DNA of 64,000 bases, taken from contig NC_071398.1 in NCBI RefSeq assembly GCF_022682495.2, positions 29,639,426-29,703,425 of the forward strand. Reading direction: 5' to 3'. The first letter of the stretch is position 1, and every line of letters starts with the position of its first letter. The notes beneath the pieces were generated by a model. It was not told the DNA's origin and did not search any database. It saw nothing but the letters and a program-made list of their open reading frames with translations. Positions 33,600 to 45,469 of the stretch are shown here, piece by piece. Made by a program: the position numbers and the translations under genes. Source of the stretch: Desmodus rotundus. Its lineage: Eukaryota > Chordata > Mammalia > Chiroptera > Phyllostomidae.

Positions 33600-33812
33600 A
33601 ACCACCCCCCCCAGTCACGAGTTCCAAGATCCTGGGCGAGGTTCTCAGTTTCTTTGCTTCAATCTCTTTCTCTGTAAGTGGGGATGAAGATGGAATCGCC
33701 CACGTGGCGCTCTTGTGGGGATGAACTGGGGCACACTAGGTGAAGAAGCCCTTAGATGGTGCTTGGCACATGACGGGGCCTCGAAAGGGCTGTTAGAGTT
33801 GCCATACGCTTG
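33600..33812 (+). repeat. MIR SINE, sense
   Basis: 'Ttctcagtttctttgcttca' and 'gtgcttggcacatgacgggg' are MIR core and 3' landmarks. Confidence 0.65.
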
Positions 33813-33814
33813 CT

Positions 33815-33905
33815 CCACATAATGTCGTTTCACCACCATGCACTCTAAGGAAGAGGGTTTACTAGTCCCACTTCACTGATGGGTGTCAGAGGCCCGGAGC
33901 ATGGC
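33815..33905 (-). repeat. MIR SINE fragment, antisense
   Basis: 'Agtcccacttcactgatggg' with 'tgtcagaggcccggag' resembles antisense MIR core. Confidence 0.5.
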
Positions 33906-34880
33906 CTAATATATCAGTGTCCCACGGCAAGGGCTGCCCGCCTTCACCACGCTGCCTTCTGGAGCCCTGAACTGGGAACTGGAAGTCCTGAGGTCCCTCC
34001 CACTGTGACTTTTTACATTTGATCCCAGGCCTCGCTCATGGCCCACGTGGTGCCATTTTTCAGGATTGCCTCTGGACCCTCAGTGGCACAAACAAATATC
34101 GCCCTCCAGCTTCCTATGGTCACATTCTAGGGCCTCAGATCTGTCTCCCATGGGGATTGTCTCCTTTGTTCCTCTTCCCAGCATCCTCCTTGGCCACTGC
34201 TCCTCTTCATTTTAGTCATGAAACATACTTTCAGCCCCACCCAGGGTCTGCTCGGTGTATGGGCAGCCCAGAGGTCAGTAACGTGAGCTAGGCACTAGGG
34301 AGACACCACTGTAGCCAAGGGAGGTGGCCCTTAATGGTTCCAACAGATGCCACAGGGAGGGAAGGGTCACAGGCAGACCCCAACTGCCCACCCGGAGATA
34401 ACCCCTGGCCCCCTGCCTCTCTCAGCAGGCCAGTCACAAAGTCTGAGCCCTGGGGAGGCCAATAAATCCTTGGGTGTTGTCCTCCCATAATTCCGGCCTC
34501 CTGCCTGGTAGAAAGCATTTAAACTTTTTTAAAGAACTCTTTTGCCAACCTGCAGGAAGCTGCCCAGGGCGTTGGTGGGAGTGAGGACAACTAGGCTTCT
34601 GCGTGGGCTCTGGGCTCTAAGTGCTGCAGAGTTCCACCTGTGCTTGTGTCTCCTGGCCCCACAGTTGAGCAATGTCATCCAGGTGTGAGCAGGGTACCTC
34701 AGAGCCAGGGAGGCAACTGGGGGGCACTGAGCACCCCATGCCCAGTTCACTCTCATTGCCCACAAACACACCCTTTGCTCATCTCTGGGACACCTGGAGG
34801 TGGAGGGCAAGAGAAGAGTTCCTTGACACAGAGGCAGTTGTTTGTTATTCAAGAGAACATCAAAGTTTAGAGGCCAGGTC
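33906..34880. other. unique sequence, nothing recognised
   Basis: GC-moderate with several chance frames of about 100 codons on both strands. No repeats placed. Confidence 0.4.
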
Positions 34881-34884
34881 GGAG

Positions 34885-35235
34885 CTTTTCTTTAAAATGC
34901 TATATATTCACATGCTTAAAAATTCAAGATACAAATCCGTATCTCTCTCTCACCTTTTCCCACAGCTACCTCCCTAGGGATGCCAACACCTAGAGATCTT
35001 TTTTAAAAGGTCTGTAAACATAACTGTGTGCAGTATGTCTATTTATACATGTAACTGTACAAGCATACACACATGTGAAAGCTTGTTGCTTTCCATTAAT
35101 CTATTTTGGCAGTCATTCCATACTGTTATATAAAGAATCCTTTATTCTTTTGCATGGCTGCATACCATTTTCCTGAATGAATCACTCGTCATCTATTTAT
35201 TTAACTGCCCCCCCACTAATAGGGCCTTAATGATA
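34885..35235 (-). mobile_element. L1 3' region fragment, antisense (probable)
   Basis: 'Ttgcatggctgcataccatt', 'catctatttatttaactgcc' and 'acaagcatacacacatg' follow an antisense L1M 3' region order. Divergence is high. Confidence 0.55.
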
Positions 35236-35640
35236 AGCATCACTTTCCCCATGGATTCAAGTATTAGGCAGTGTCCCTATCATGGCCATCTGGGACTCCT
35301 GGTCACTGTTCGGTCCTACCCTTCCTTTTTTCTCCACATCATCTCTCTAGTCCCCTTGCTTAGGTCCAGCCCCAGCCTGAGCCTCTGTTCATGGCTGGGT
35401 GAGACTCAGGCCCTTCTTCACCTTTAGAAGTGCTCTTCTTGCTGACTTTGACCTCCTGTCACACACAGCATAGCTTTTTCTCAGCTCTGAGACAGGAGCA
35501 CATGGGCGCTGGACCATCATCACTGAATGGAGGGTAGGAAAAGTAAATCCCAGTGGAGAGACCTCCTCCATGGCCCCCATAGATCATAATGGAGCATTTA
35601 CATTTTGCCAGAGGTCACTGCACACGTGGGACAGGCAGGG
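35236..35640. other. unique sequence, nothing recognised
   Basis: No recognised repeats or exon structure. Confidence 0.4.
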
Positions 35641-35644
35641 CCCA

Positions 35645-35760
35645 GCAGCAAGGGAGGATTTGGGATCTGAAGATGCAGGTTGGTATCCTGAGCCCCCTAT
35701 TTATTAGCTGTTTAATCTAGGCTTTCCCCAACAACTCCCACCTGTCCAACAGGTGATAAA
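35645..35760 (+). repeat. MIR SINE fragment, sense
   Basis: 'Tattagctgtttaatctagg' corresponds to the MIR 'tactagctgtgtgac' block. Moderate match. Confidence 0.5.
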
Positions 35761-35814
35761 AAAAGGTGCAGGAGGCCTTTGTGAACAGAACACACACATA
35801 GTGGAAAGCAGAAG

Positions 35815-36090
35815 CTTTTAGCCATTTGATTCTGAGCTCCGAAGTCAGCTCCACCTGGGTCCAAATCCTAACTTCACTTCTTACAATCTTGGTGACCTTG
35901 GGAACACACCTGTCCTCTCCGAGCCTCTTTTTGGGGATAATTATTATAGCACCCACCTTGCAGGTTTGCAGGCTCAGTTTGATGATTAAATGAGATTAAA
36001 TTAAATTAAATAGTAAGTCTAGCCACTTGACATAAACTAGCACATATCAAGTGCTCAAGACATTTTCGCTTTTATTGTTGTCATTGATGT
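35815..36090 (+). repeat. MIR SINE, sense, full length
   Basis: 'Ctgggtccaaatcctaactt', 'cttggtgaccttgggaacac', 'tttgatgattaaatgagatt' and 'gcacatatcaagtgctcaag' are ordered MIR blocks. A short AAATT expansion sits at 35991-36010. Confidence 0.9.
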
Positions 36091-37673
36091 TGTTGTGTAG
36101 TTGTTGTTGCCACAGCAGTGATGGTTGTTCTTCTGATACATCTACACAGATGTCCCCCACGGACTGCAGCTTAGTTGTTCAAAACCCAGAGCATGAGCGG
36201 GGCTCAAGACTCAGACCAGCTGGTGGGGATTACCACTTCATCATTCCCTACAGGTGCTCAAGGCCTGTTTCCTCTCCCCCAGTCTCCACTTGTGGCCTTG
36301 TATATGGAACACACACCATGGCCCTTTTCTGCGAGAACTCTGCCTGGAGGCAGGGGATTGAACCAGGTGACCTTTTGAACTCTCTCCCACCCCTAGCTCC
36401 AGGTTCAGGATCACCCAGCATGCACACGGACCAATGAAATTAGCCATTCTTTCTGGAAACATGAGGTTATTCAGTGTTCTACAGCTCCCAGGGGCTCTCT
36501 TAGATAAGACTTGCTCCAGGCTCTTTTTTTCCCCAGGACTTGTGCAAATCTCTGGGTCTGTTTGACATCAACTTGTGTCCTCGCAGTCCCACCAATAACC
36601 TTCCATTGACCTTTGGGTACTGGTGAGAAAAACGTCATTTTTTCCCCGACCCATTGAACTCTCAGAAATGACAAAGTGACAGAGGCTAGCGTGGGCTTTC
36701 CAGAAAGGCCTCTGGCCCAGGCTGTCACCATGTCTTACAGAAAGTACCCACACCCAGCTGAGGCCAAGAGTTACTGGCAGCCCCTTACACTGAAAATAAA
36801 GTGAGACCTTCCTGAGAGGGGTTTCTTCAGCAAGGCACGGGAAGAGAGAGCAGGAAGGCAGGGGGGTGGCCGATAGGACACCTCACGGAAGAGGAGGAAA
36901 TGGCCAGCGGAGTCTAGACGTGTTATCTTGCCCCCCGTGTGGGCACCAGCCCCACGCTCATCCATCGTCCCTGGAACCGACTTCCTGCCTCAGGATTTAC
37001 GCCAATGACTTCACCCTCTTGCTATCTCAACAGTCCCGCTGCTGCCCGCTCTGGGCTCTCAGGAATTAGGGGCCAGATAACAAGTCTAGACAGCTCAGAA
37101 GTTTTAAATGGATTATTCTCCAGAGGGAGGAGGACGGCTAGGGAGTAGCTTTGGGGACTCAAATGCCAAAACCCTGGACTGCATTCAGATTCTGAGTCTG
37201 TGTTGGCAGTGTTGGCACTTGCGCTCTTCCTGCCCAGCCCTACCACCCTGAGGTTGAAAACAGACACAGTAACAGCTACAAGGCCATAGGAGGCTGCTTC
37301 CTGCCGGCCAGTCAGGCGGACCTTCACCCCCTACTCCTTTCCACTTGGTTCAAGTAAGACCCCATGGCTGCCTCCTCAGAGCTGAAAAGGGGGCAGTGTC
37401 TCCCCAACCCTCAATATGCACAAAACTGAAAGCAGTAGTCAGCTGATCAAAAAGTGAAAGTCTAATGCAAATCAAACCCCCTTCTCCACCCTGTAATTAC
37501 TACCCTGAAGCACTGGTTCAAATATCAAGTGTGTCAGAGGAAACTTGTGTTGGTGCCCCTGACTTTTGGGTGATTCAGGTGCACGCCTTGGCCCACCTGT
37601 GGGGCTACACCCTCATGAGTCAATGATCTCACATGCAGCATGGCAGCCCCTCCCCCTCTGCTTCCCCCCACCA
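36091..37673. other. mostly unique sequence
   Basis: No repeats recognised. 36860-37130 has scattered CpGs and 'agttttaaatggattattc', and could be regulatory. No exon with convincing splice sites was found. Confidence 0.4.
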
Positions 37674-38128
37674 TGTTACGGTTTGAATTGTGTCCTCCCA
37701 AAATTCATATGATGTCCTAACTCCCAGGACCTCAGAATGTGACCTTTTTTGGAAATTGGATGCTAGAAGACGTACTCAGTTAAGACGAGGTCATACTGGA
37801 GTAGGGTGGGTCTCCAATCTAATATGACTAATGTCTTTATACAATATAGAAGTGTGGACAAACACGCACAGGCAAAGAACACCATGCGAAGACAAAGCAG
37901 AGACTTGGGTGATGTGTGTACAAGTCAAACAACACCAAGGACTGCCAGCGAATCACCAGGAACTGGGTAGAAGCCTGGAACCAATGGTCTCTCACAGTTT
38001 CGGAGGATCCAACCTGCCAACACCATGGTCTTATATTCTTGGCCTCCAGAACTGAGAGAATAAATCCCTGTTGAAGCTAGTTTGGGGTCCTTTGTTATGG
38101 CAGCCCCAGCAAACTGATACACACCCCA
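37669..38128 (+). mobile_element. MaLR/MLT1-type solo LTR
   Basis: The LTR (37674-38123) opens 'tgttacggtttgaattgtg', holds 'ctcccaaaattcatatgatg' and 'ggcctccagaactgagagaa', and closes 'aaactgatacaca'. Flanking 5-mers 37669-37673 and 38124-38128 match at 4 of 5. Transcription signals are decayed and no internal region remains. Confidence 0.88.
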
Positions 38129-38660
38129 TCCTCCTAAAGGACAGGGCCATGAGAATAAAGGCCTGAGACCCTCAGATGGAGGGCCTCCCCATCAGTTAGT
38201 TTTCAGCACATCCCTGACTCTGGACAGCAGAGGTTTCTTGGAGTCTCTTAGCCACAGAGCTGTGGAGTCAGCAGCTAACAGCTGGAGGCATAGACTAGCT
38301 CTGTGGCACCCCAGGGATGTCTTGTTCAGCTCAGAACATGGCTGGAGCATCGCTGTTGGTGTCCTGCCCATTCTCCTTGGCAGGTATTGTCCCAGACACA
38401 GAGATGACTTCCTCCAGCAAGCACCTGTAGCCTTTCACCTGGGAGCTTTCTCTGCCAGTTCTGCTCAGACCTTTCACAGACAGGCATGCCAGAAATGCCA
38501 GAGGTCACTGTCCTTGCAAGCAGCCCTTAATCAATGACAGTGAGAGCTGGTGGGCACTATCCCAGCTCCCTTGCTGCTCAGGTGGGAAACTATGAGGGGT
38601 GATCCATGCAATTCCCCAAACAGAGTGGGCTCAGTTGCCCACAGTGGTCATCTGATTAAG
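38129..38660. other. unique sequence, nothing recognised
   Basis: No recognised repeats or exon structure. Confidence 0.4.
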
Positions 38661-38933
38661 AATACACGCTGGCCCTGACCAGTGTGGCTCGCTTGGTTGG
38701 AGCGTCATCCCATAACCAAAAGGTTGCAGGTTTGAATTCCAGTCAGGGAACATACTTAAGTTGTGGGTTCAATCCCCGGTCTGGGTTGGTACAGGAGGCA
38801 ACCAATAGATGCATCTCTCTTGCGTCGATGTTTCTCTCTCTTCCTTCCTCTCTCTCTCAAAGCAATGAAAAAGTGTCCTCCAGTGAGGGTGAAATGTAAT
38901 AAATACATACATACATACATACAAATACACTCT
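38661..38933 (+). mobile_element. Ves SINE with 10-bp target duplication
   Basis: Body 38671-38923. 'Ggccctgaccagtgtggctc' opens a tRNA-like head, followed by two B-box-like blocks ('aggtttgaattccagtcagg', 'gggttcaatccccggtctgg'), a CT tail and a (TACA)n run at 38904-38922. Duplications 38661-38670 and 38924-38933 differ at one base. It belongs to the same longer subfamily as the copy at 32098. Confidence 0.92.
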
Positions 38934-39134
38934 GTATTGGTTCCCTCCCTTCTCTCTCTCCTTTTCTACTCCCCCCATGCCTCCTGAGGTCACCTCCCAA
39001 ATGGACTCCAGCATTCAAACCTGACCCTGGTTTGTGTCAGGTGATCCAGGCTGAGACTATGGGAGACATTAATTCACAGAAAGACCAGGGAGGGGGGTAC
39101 ATCCAAGCTGCACACTGAAGGGATAACTGCGTGC

Positions 39135-39478
39135 ATTGGGTTCTCTGGGTTTGTCAGATAGAATATCTGTCCCCAAATTAAAACCACCCTAATGGGTATC
39201 ATGGCAGAAGTTGCCAGTTCATGGCAATATTTATTTTCCTTCTTAAGTGACAATATTAATTATAACTGGGCATATGATGGTCCTTCCCAAAGACCTACCA
39301 TCCCAGACTCCAAACTTACTAAAGACACGAGGTTCAGGTGGGTGCAACTATGTGTTTAGATTCTAGCCAATGGAATGGGAACAAAAGTAATGTTCAGCTC
39401 CAGACATATGCTTGTATGTCCCCCTTCCCTTCATCCTTCTGTCTGGAACGCAGACATGATGATGGGAGCAAGTCTGGC
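39135..39478 (+). mobile_element. degenerate LTR-like repeat
   Basis: 'Agattctagccaatggaatg' and 'ttctgtctggaacgcagac' with 'gatgatgggagcaag' resemble the 3' half of old mammalian LTRs. I cannot name the family, and the boundaries are guesses. Confidence 0.35.
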
Positions 39479-39560
39479 TTTTCCTACTCCTCCCCCTTTC
39501 CCTCTTTCTCTTCCTCCCCCACCCCTCTCCTCTTCCTCTTCCTCCCTTTCCTCCTCATCT
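39479..39560. repeat. CT-rich low-complexity tract
   Basis: Interrupted (TCC)n/(TTCC)n pyrimidine tract. Confidence 0.85.
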
Positions 39561-40340
39561 TATAATGAGAAAAGGTGAGATTGAAAAGTGTCTTCTATTA
39601 TTCTTTCTTCATCTAAGACAACTTTGAAACTTCTGACCCTAGCAAGCTTTTCATCCATTTTAGAGAGCCAAAGACAGACTTCATTTACATTAATCCAAAA
39701 ATAATAAAGTGAAATAAATAAAGGCTGGGAAAGAACACCAGTGAAACCCAGAACTGGTGAATCCAGGAAATGTTGGGAAAGCCGGGCTCCTTCCAGGAAA
39801 GACTAGGATGTCAGCAGCAGTGTGTTCTGATAAAATCTGGAAAGTACTCCTCTCTAGTAGGTGAAAGGTGACCTGACACATGGTGTGGGGGTCACTGGGA
39901 GGCCCATTTGCCTGAACCCCCAGGAGCTCCATTTGAAGGAATTTCCTAAAATGACAATGAGCAGGAACAATGGGTGAGTCAGATCTTTAATTGCCAGAAA
40001 TTATCTTGATTTTCATAGCAATGTTGAAGTGTTTAAAAAGTCTGTGTTACATAAAGATAAACTTGTGTGAGGACCGGAGGCTGAGGAGCAGCCAAAATCA
40101 ATTAGGAATTTATGTCCTGCACCGTCTCTCATGGAGGGGTTAGCAGCACCTTTTTGAGGCACTGAACAGGAACAACTTGTATCTAAGAGACGAGGGAGAC
40201 GTCTGTTAGGGATCCAGCAACCCTACCCTGCTGTTGGCTGCACAGTGGCCAGTGCAATGCCTGGGTCTCATCCTAGCTGATCTGTGTACGTCACTAGGAT
40301 TGGAGGGAGGAGCTTGAGTATGACTATGTTAACCACTTTC
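39561..40340. other. unique sequence, partly CNE-like
   Basis: 39960-40150 lacks repeats and contains 'ctttaattgccag', 'tgagtcag' (AP-1-like, 39974-39981) and 'aaaatcaattagg'. A regulatory role is possible but untested. Confidence 0.35.
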
Positions 40341-40344
40341 CTCT

Positions 40345-40532
40345 TCCTAGGGACAAAAGCATGGGTTTAGGGTCAGACCTGGATTGGAATTCTCATTCTG
40401 ATACTTCCTCACTATGTGCTATTAGGTAAGTCAGCCTCCCTGAGCTGCATTTGGCACATTTCTTAAATGAAGTCAATAACACCTCTTTTATTGGATACCT
40501 GTGAAAATTAAATGAAGTAATGTAAGTATGGA
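40345..40532 (+). repeat. MIR SINE, sense
   Basis: 'Gtttagggtcagacctggat', 'tcactatgtgctattaggta' and 'gaaaattaaatgaagtaatg' match MIR in order. It ends directly before an LTR. Confidence 0.85.
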
Positions 40533-40536
40533 ATAA

Positions 40537-40886
40537 TGTCTTAGTCCACTTAGGCTGCTATGACAAAATAGTGCAGGCTGGTGGCTTACACCAACAAGAC
40601 TTTAATCCGCACATTTCTGGAGGGTGAGGTCCAAGATCAGGATGCCAGCAGGGTGAGATGAGGGCCCCCTTTCAGGTCGCAGGTTTCTTGCTGTATCCTC
40701 ACATGGCAGAAGGGGCAAGGGAGCTCTTGGGGTCTCTTTTACAAGGGCACTAATCCAATTAAATGGGGCTCCATCCTCATGACCTGATCAGCCCTCAAAG
40801 GCTCCACTTCCCAATACTATCACATCAGAGGTTAGGATTCCAACATGTGAATTTTGGGAGACACAGCAGGTGATATCTAGTGTACA
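40537..40886 (-). mobile_element. MaLR-type LTR, antisense
   Basis: On + it opens 'tgtcttagtccacttaggct' and continues 'gaggtccaagatcaggatgc', 'gtatcctcacatggcagaag' and 'atgtgaattttgggagacac', the reverse order of an MST/MLT1 LTR. It abuts a MIR on its left. Confidence 0.85.
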
Positions 40887-41017
40887 AATTGCCATCTTCT
40901 GCCACCCTCTTCCCTTTCCCTTCAAGAGATGTGGAAAGGAACAACTGGGTGGATATGGACCTGTGGCAAATGGGACCAAGCATGGAAATGTAAGGAGATG
41001 CAGCATGAACAGGTAGA

Positions 41018-41312
41018 GTGGTGTGTGATTGAGTGTAAGGTGTGATGTGAGTGTGACTGTGACATGCATATGAGTGTGAGGTGTGGTGTAACAGTGTGGT
41101 GTGTGTGAGGTGTGGTATGAGCATGACTGTGATGTGTTAGTGTGAGGTGTAAGGTGTGGTATGGTGTGAGTGTGTGTTAGTGTAAGATGTGTGTGTGTTG
41201 TGTATGTGAGGTATGAGGTGTTGTGTGAGCATGAGTGTGATGTCACATTAGTGTGAAGTGTGGTGTGTGAGGTGAGTAGAAGGTGTGGTGTGAGGTCAAG
41301 TGTCACAGCATG
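41018..41312. repeat. GT-rich degenerate minisatellite
   Basis: About 295 bp of imperfect units built from 'gtgtgaggtgtggtatgag', 'gtgactgtgatgtg' and similar words. GTG triplets dominate and C is rare. The complementary strand reads His/Thr/Ser-rich frames (the 181-codon frame 40788-41333), an artefact of composition. Confidence 0.85.
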
Positions 41313-41589
41313 AGGCACAGACAGGGGTGACAATGTGAAGTGGTGGCATCATCCCTGGAGAGGAAGCCAGGAGCTCTGGATAAGTACTAATAGTTGAAAG
41401 GAAAGAAAGTTAAAGTTTTTACAATTAAAGATACAACTGTGAAACAGGAATATATACTGTGCAATAAAAGTATGAACTGAGAACAGGGGGGAACTCCAAC
41501 TTCTGACAGATGTTACCTCTGGGGAAAGAGGGAGGTAGAGAAACGCTCTACCCGCAATGCTTTTAAGCAGACAAAAGTGAAGCATGGTT
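41313..41589. other. unplaced sequence
   Basis: 'Gatgttacctctggggaaag' near 41510 resembles an L1 3' block, but the rest is not placeable. Confidence 0.35.
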
Positions 41590-42322
41590 TACCCTGAGAG
41601 GTGGTACACCCAAACAGCCAATAAACGTGTGAAAATGTGTCTGGGAAATGCAGGTTAAAGCCACAGTGAGCACCCCTCCACACCCACCCGCTGGGCTGAA
41701 ATGAAACCACAGCCTGAGTGTGGACAAGCGTGTGTGCCTTTGGCAGGAGTGCCCAGTGGCACAGCCACCCTGGAAGGCTGTTTGGCTGTGTCTGGTAGAT
41801 CCTGGCGTAGCCACACCCTCTAACCCTGCAACCCTGCTCCTGGGTGCATGCCTCCCAAAATCGGTGCCTGTGTTTACCAAAAAACACCTACAGGGACCTT
41901 CACAGCAGTGCCAGGCGTGATAAAACCTGCACTCAACGCCTGTCCACAGCGGGACCTACAATGAAGAGCACGCCAGGTACAACCACACGAGGTGGTAAGA
42001 GGGGCCCCTTGGGTGTGCAGGTCAGAGGAAAAAGCATGAGAGAAGGGACACATCTTTGACTGCATTTCTCTAGAATTCGCTGAGGTCCAAGAAGCAGCAT
42101 AACTAATCCACTTGGCAAGAGGGCAGAAGGTGAGGCTCAGGGGCAGTGACCTGGAGGGCAATGAGGGGCTCCTGGAGGGTCCTGTTCTGTTTCTCTCTCT
42201 GGGTGCTGGTAACACTGGTGTCTTCACTTTATGACAATTCCTCAGCCTCTGCCCTTAGGATTGATGCAATTTTCAGACTGTATCTTATATACTTCAATAA
42301 AAAGTTCAATTCAAAAAAGTTT
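41590..42322 (+). mobile_element. L1 3' region fragment, sense
   Basis: Diverged ORF2 3' landmarks in order: 'agtggcacagccaccctgga', 'tgcaaccctgctcctgggtg', 'gtttaccaaaaaacacctac', 'ttcacagcagtgccagg'. It ends 'tatacttcaataaaaagttc'. An ancient L1 with all frames broken. Confidence 0.75.
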
Positions 42323-43181
42323 TAAAATCCACATGGTAGGTTTGCTGTTATCTATTGGTATTTTCTAGATGCTTGGTATAATTCCCAATTTAAAAACATT
42401 AGATACAAACTTGTTTCTAAAAGGAGATTCGAATGTTCAAGCCGTTTGTTGAAAATATTTCCAAGCCTGGTCATGGTGCATCCTCACATCCACCCTGTCA
42501 CACATGCCCGGCCACAAAGCTGGGATGCAGAGGCTGCAGAGCCAGTGAATGGAGCCGAGGCCCAGGTGAGTCTTCCTGACCCGCTGCCCTCACTCCACAT
42601 TAGAAGAGGAAGGCGAGGGGTGGGCTCACAGCCGCATGGCAGACACTTCTCTTAGAGGAAAATAAGAAGGAAGGCTGCTTCCAACTGAGGTGCCCCAACA
42701 CGTGCCCTGGGAAAGGCAGAGGGTTCAATACCGCCAGTGTTCGAGGGCAACGGACTAGTTTAAGTTACAAAATAAGACTTTGGGGAGTTCCGATGGTCAT
42801 CACAGACTAATTTGTTCTGGGTCACAGGTTATCAGAGACTGTGCTTAAAGTCAGGGGAGTAAGGAAGTGGGGTGGTTTATGGGGGTGTCTGTGAGCAGAC
42901 AGGAAATGGCAGAGATTTTCTCAGAGCAGCCAGAGAGGAGGGCGCAGAGTGTGTGCTAGGCCTGGTCCCCTCCCCAGGGCACTGGCCTTTTCCTACACCC
43001 AGGCAATGGAGATGCAAACTCAGCAAACATGATTTCAGCTCATGCTGATCAAATCCACACACACCTCAGGGCCATGTCAAGGCGAAAACCTCTTCGAGAG
43101 ACAAGCTGTCAGCCAGCTCAGTTCCCCAGGGATCCCCAAAGTGTGCGCCTCAGAACAGCAGGCCCAGGCGAGGTTCCTGCA

Positions 43182-43183
<2 letters not shown>
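42323..43183. other. unique sequence, nothing recognised
   Basis: No repeats or gene features recognised. Confidence 0.4.

Positions 43184-43234
<51 letters not shown>
43184..43234. repeat. (CA)n microsatellite, about 25 units
   Basis: An uninterrupted 51-bp CA run, the longest pure dinucleotide run here. Confidence 0.97.
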
Positions 43235-43237
<3 letters not shown>

Positions 43238-43334
43238 CAGCCGTCTCCTGAGTTCAGGGAGGGCTGCCGACAACCGTCCTCTCAGGAAGTCACACTGAAC
43301 AAAAGTATTCAGTCTCAGGAACTCCCACCCCTCA

Positions 43335-43725
43335 TGTTTTTAACAGTTTCATTGACATGTCATTCACATACCAGACAATTCACCCTTTTAAAGTGCACAG
43401 TTCAGTGAGGTTTAGCCTACTCATAGAGCTGAGCAACCGTCACCACTGTCAACAGTAGAACATTTTCATCACCCCCTGAGGAAACTCAGTGCCCTTTGGC
43501 CATCATCCCATCAGGTCCCCCTTAACTCCCAGCCCCTGGCAACCACGAATCTACCCTCTGCCTCTATAGATTTGCCTGTCCTGGACAGTTCATTATAAAG
43601 GAATTCATGTGATTTATGATCTTTGGCATCTGGCTTCTCTCACTCCACATGTTGTCTCCGAGGTTCATCCATGTTGCAGTGTTTCTCAGGGCTACATTTC
43701 TTTTTAGTGTCATATTCCATGGTCA
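43335..43725 (-). mobile_element. L1 3' region fragment, antisense
   Basis: 'Caattcacccttttaaagtg', 'acattttcatcaccccctga', 'cagcccctggcaaccacgaa' and 'aggttcatccatgttgcagt' are antisense L1 landmarks in order. Confidence 0.9.
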
Positions 43726-44029
43726 GTTTCCACATGTGGGACCTCAATTACCAGTAACATTATAAACTAGACATATTGTGTCCCCATCCCTTATTGTCTA
43801 GATGACGAGGCACAGAGAGGGTCCCTCGCCTGATGACGCGGCAGTGCAGGCTGTCCTCGCTTTGCAGGGACTCTGATGGCTCTCTTGTAAATTCAGAAGG
43901 TCATCCTTTCCCCGAGTCACAGATGCCTGGCCATTTCTTCACTAAGAAGTTCCCGAGTGCAGAAGACAGGCTCATGGATCTGATGGATCCAGCCCAAGAT
44001 CATGGCCATTTCACGACATCCCTCTCCTG
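43726..44029. other. unique sequence, nothing recognised
   Basis: No recognised repeats or exon structure. Confidence 0.4.
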
Positions 44030-44480
44030 ACACTGACCTTTGCCCTCCTTCCTTCAGCACCAAGGTCATCACAGACTGCAAAGTGGGTTTCACACGCCGG
44101 CTGCCCCTCAGTCAATGTGGTGCGGGTGCGGCATGCCCTGTTTTCATTCAGCTCCCGGACACAAGTCCATGTGGAGGTGAAACCTCGCTGTGCCGGGTGT
44201 GGGCACGCAAGATCCTGCTCACTTTTTGGACACCGTGTCTTATCACTGTGCCTTCAAAGCAGCCGTATTTGGGAGCCAGATATTTTTCATAAATAAAGGG
44301 GGTCAAACACTGATAAAAATCAATACATCTGAAACAACGTGCTGTTCCTGGTACGGCGCTCCAGCGGATATCTTGTGGGACGGCGGGGCCCTTTGAAATG
44401 CTCACAACAACAGAAAGTCTTGTTTTTCTATCCAAAGCAAATGGAAATACTCGCAGGAGGGCAAAAACAAATATTGTCTG
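44030..44480. promoter_or_regulatory. repeat-free block resembling a conserved noncoding element
   Basis: 450 bp without repeats and with retained CpGs. 'Ttttcataaataaagg' (44285-44300) and 'tgataaaaatcaatacatc' (44311-44329) hold HOX/CDX- and forkhead-type AT words. No sustained open frame with splice sites. Inference from composition. Confidence 0.28.
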
Positions 44481-44635
44481 GGGGCTGGAGCATTTCAGGC
44501 AGCCCGAGTGAACTCTGAGTCCCCAGCTGATTCATAACTCTGCTGTGGCCGTCTGCAGGAAGCAGGGTCCCTGTGGAGCATGGAAAAATGGAAGACTGTC
44601 TCAGGGCTGAAGAAGTTTGTGAGAAAGAAATCAGG

Positions 44636-44800
44636 GTACGAAGAGAGTGGTTTCTGGAGCCAGGTGAACCTAAGTTCAATTCCCGGTGCCACCCCTTGTC
44701 GAGATGCCTTACTTCTCAGAGCCTGAGCTTGCCTGTTGGCCAAGTGGGATGATAACGGCTACCTCCTGGGGCCGAGAGGACAGAATGAGTTAGGTCACAT
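44636..44800 (+). repeat. MIR SINE, sense
   Basis: 'Ggtttctggagccaggtgaa', 'aagttcaattcccggtgcca' and 'aagtgggatgataacggcta' match MIR in order. Confidence 0.85.
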
Positions 44801-44989
44801 GGTTAAGTCAGTTCTTCAGTTCCCCACATTATTAATATTTCCGTATCAGAGAGTAAGGAACTATAGCCCTTTCCGAATGGCTCATTTTTAATCTATACTA
44901 TTATCAAACCCAGAGCTGTTCCCTCTTACACTTGTGCTGTTCCCTGTCATCTCCAGAATGAGTACATGATAACCAGTGTCTTCCAAGGT
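44801..44989. other. unique sequence
   Basis: Nothing recognised. Confidence 0.4.
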
Positions 44990-45095
44990 GTCTCCCTGTG
45001 AGTCTTTTCTCTCTAACTAGATTGTAAGGCCCAAGGGGCAGGAGCCCTGCCTGGCACTCCAGCTGTGCCCATAGTGGATTTTTACTAAGTAATAG
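44990..45095 (+). repeat. L2 LINE 3' end, sense
   Basis: 'Actagattgtaaggcccaag', 'gggcaggagccctgcctgg' and 'gtggatttttactaagtaa' are the sense L2 3' terminus. Confidence 0.75.
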
Positions 45096-45109
45096 CAGCT
45101 AGTGGTCAC

Positions 45110-45265
45110 CAAGCCTTGATGAGCATGCACGGGTGGCAGTACTTCCTTCCTAGCAGCTCATTTAATCTTCACAACAGCTCCATGTGGAGGGAACACTATG
45201 ACAATGCCCTCTTTACAGACTGAGACTGAGGTTCAGAATGGCTGATTGACTTCCCCAGTGGCAAG
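45110..45265 (-). repeat. MIR SINE, antisense
   Basis: 'Tcatttaatcttcacaacag', 'ctttacagactgagactgag' and 'gattgacttccccagtggca' match antisense MIR. Confidence 0.85.
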
Positions 45266-45469
45266 GCCAGGGGGCCAACCGCGGTGGCCTGCCTTTCTTG
45301 TCCATTCACGGTTCGCCTATCAGTGGGGAAGTGAAGTGGGGGAGGGGAAGCTGGGGGCAGGCCCTGAAGGGATGGCAGCCAGAAGAGTTCCAGGGCCCAG
45401 GGGTCAGAGGTGACATCTGGAGGTGGGTGGCTGTGGCTGTGAAAAGGTAGCATGGGACCCTTGTGAAGT

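Noticed and set aside
40788..41333. 181-codon His/Thr-rich reverse frame
   Set aside because: Spans an LTR end and the GT minisatellite; purely compositional.
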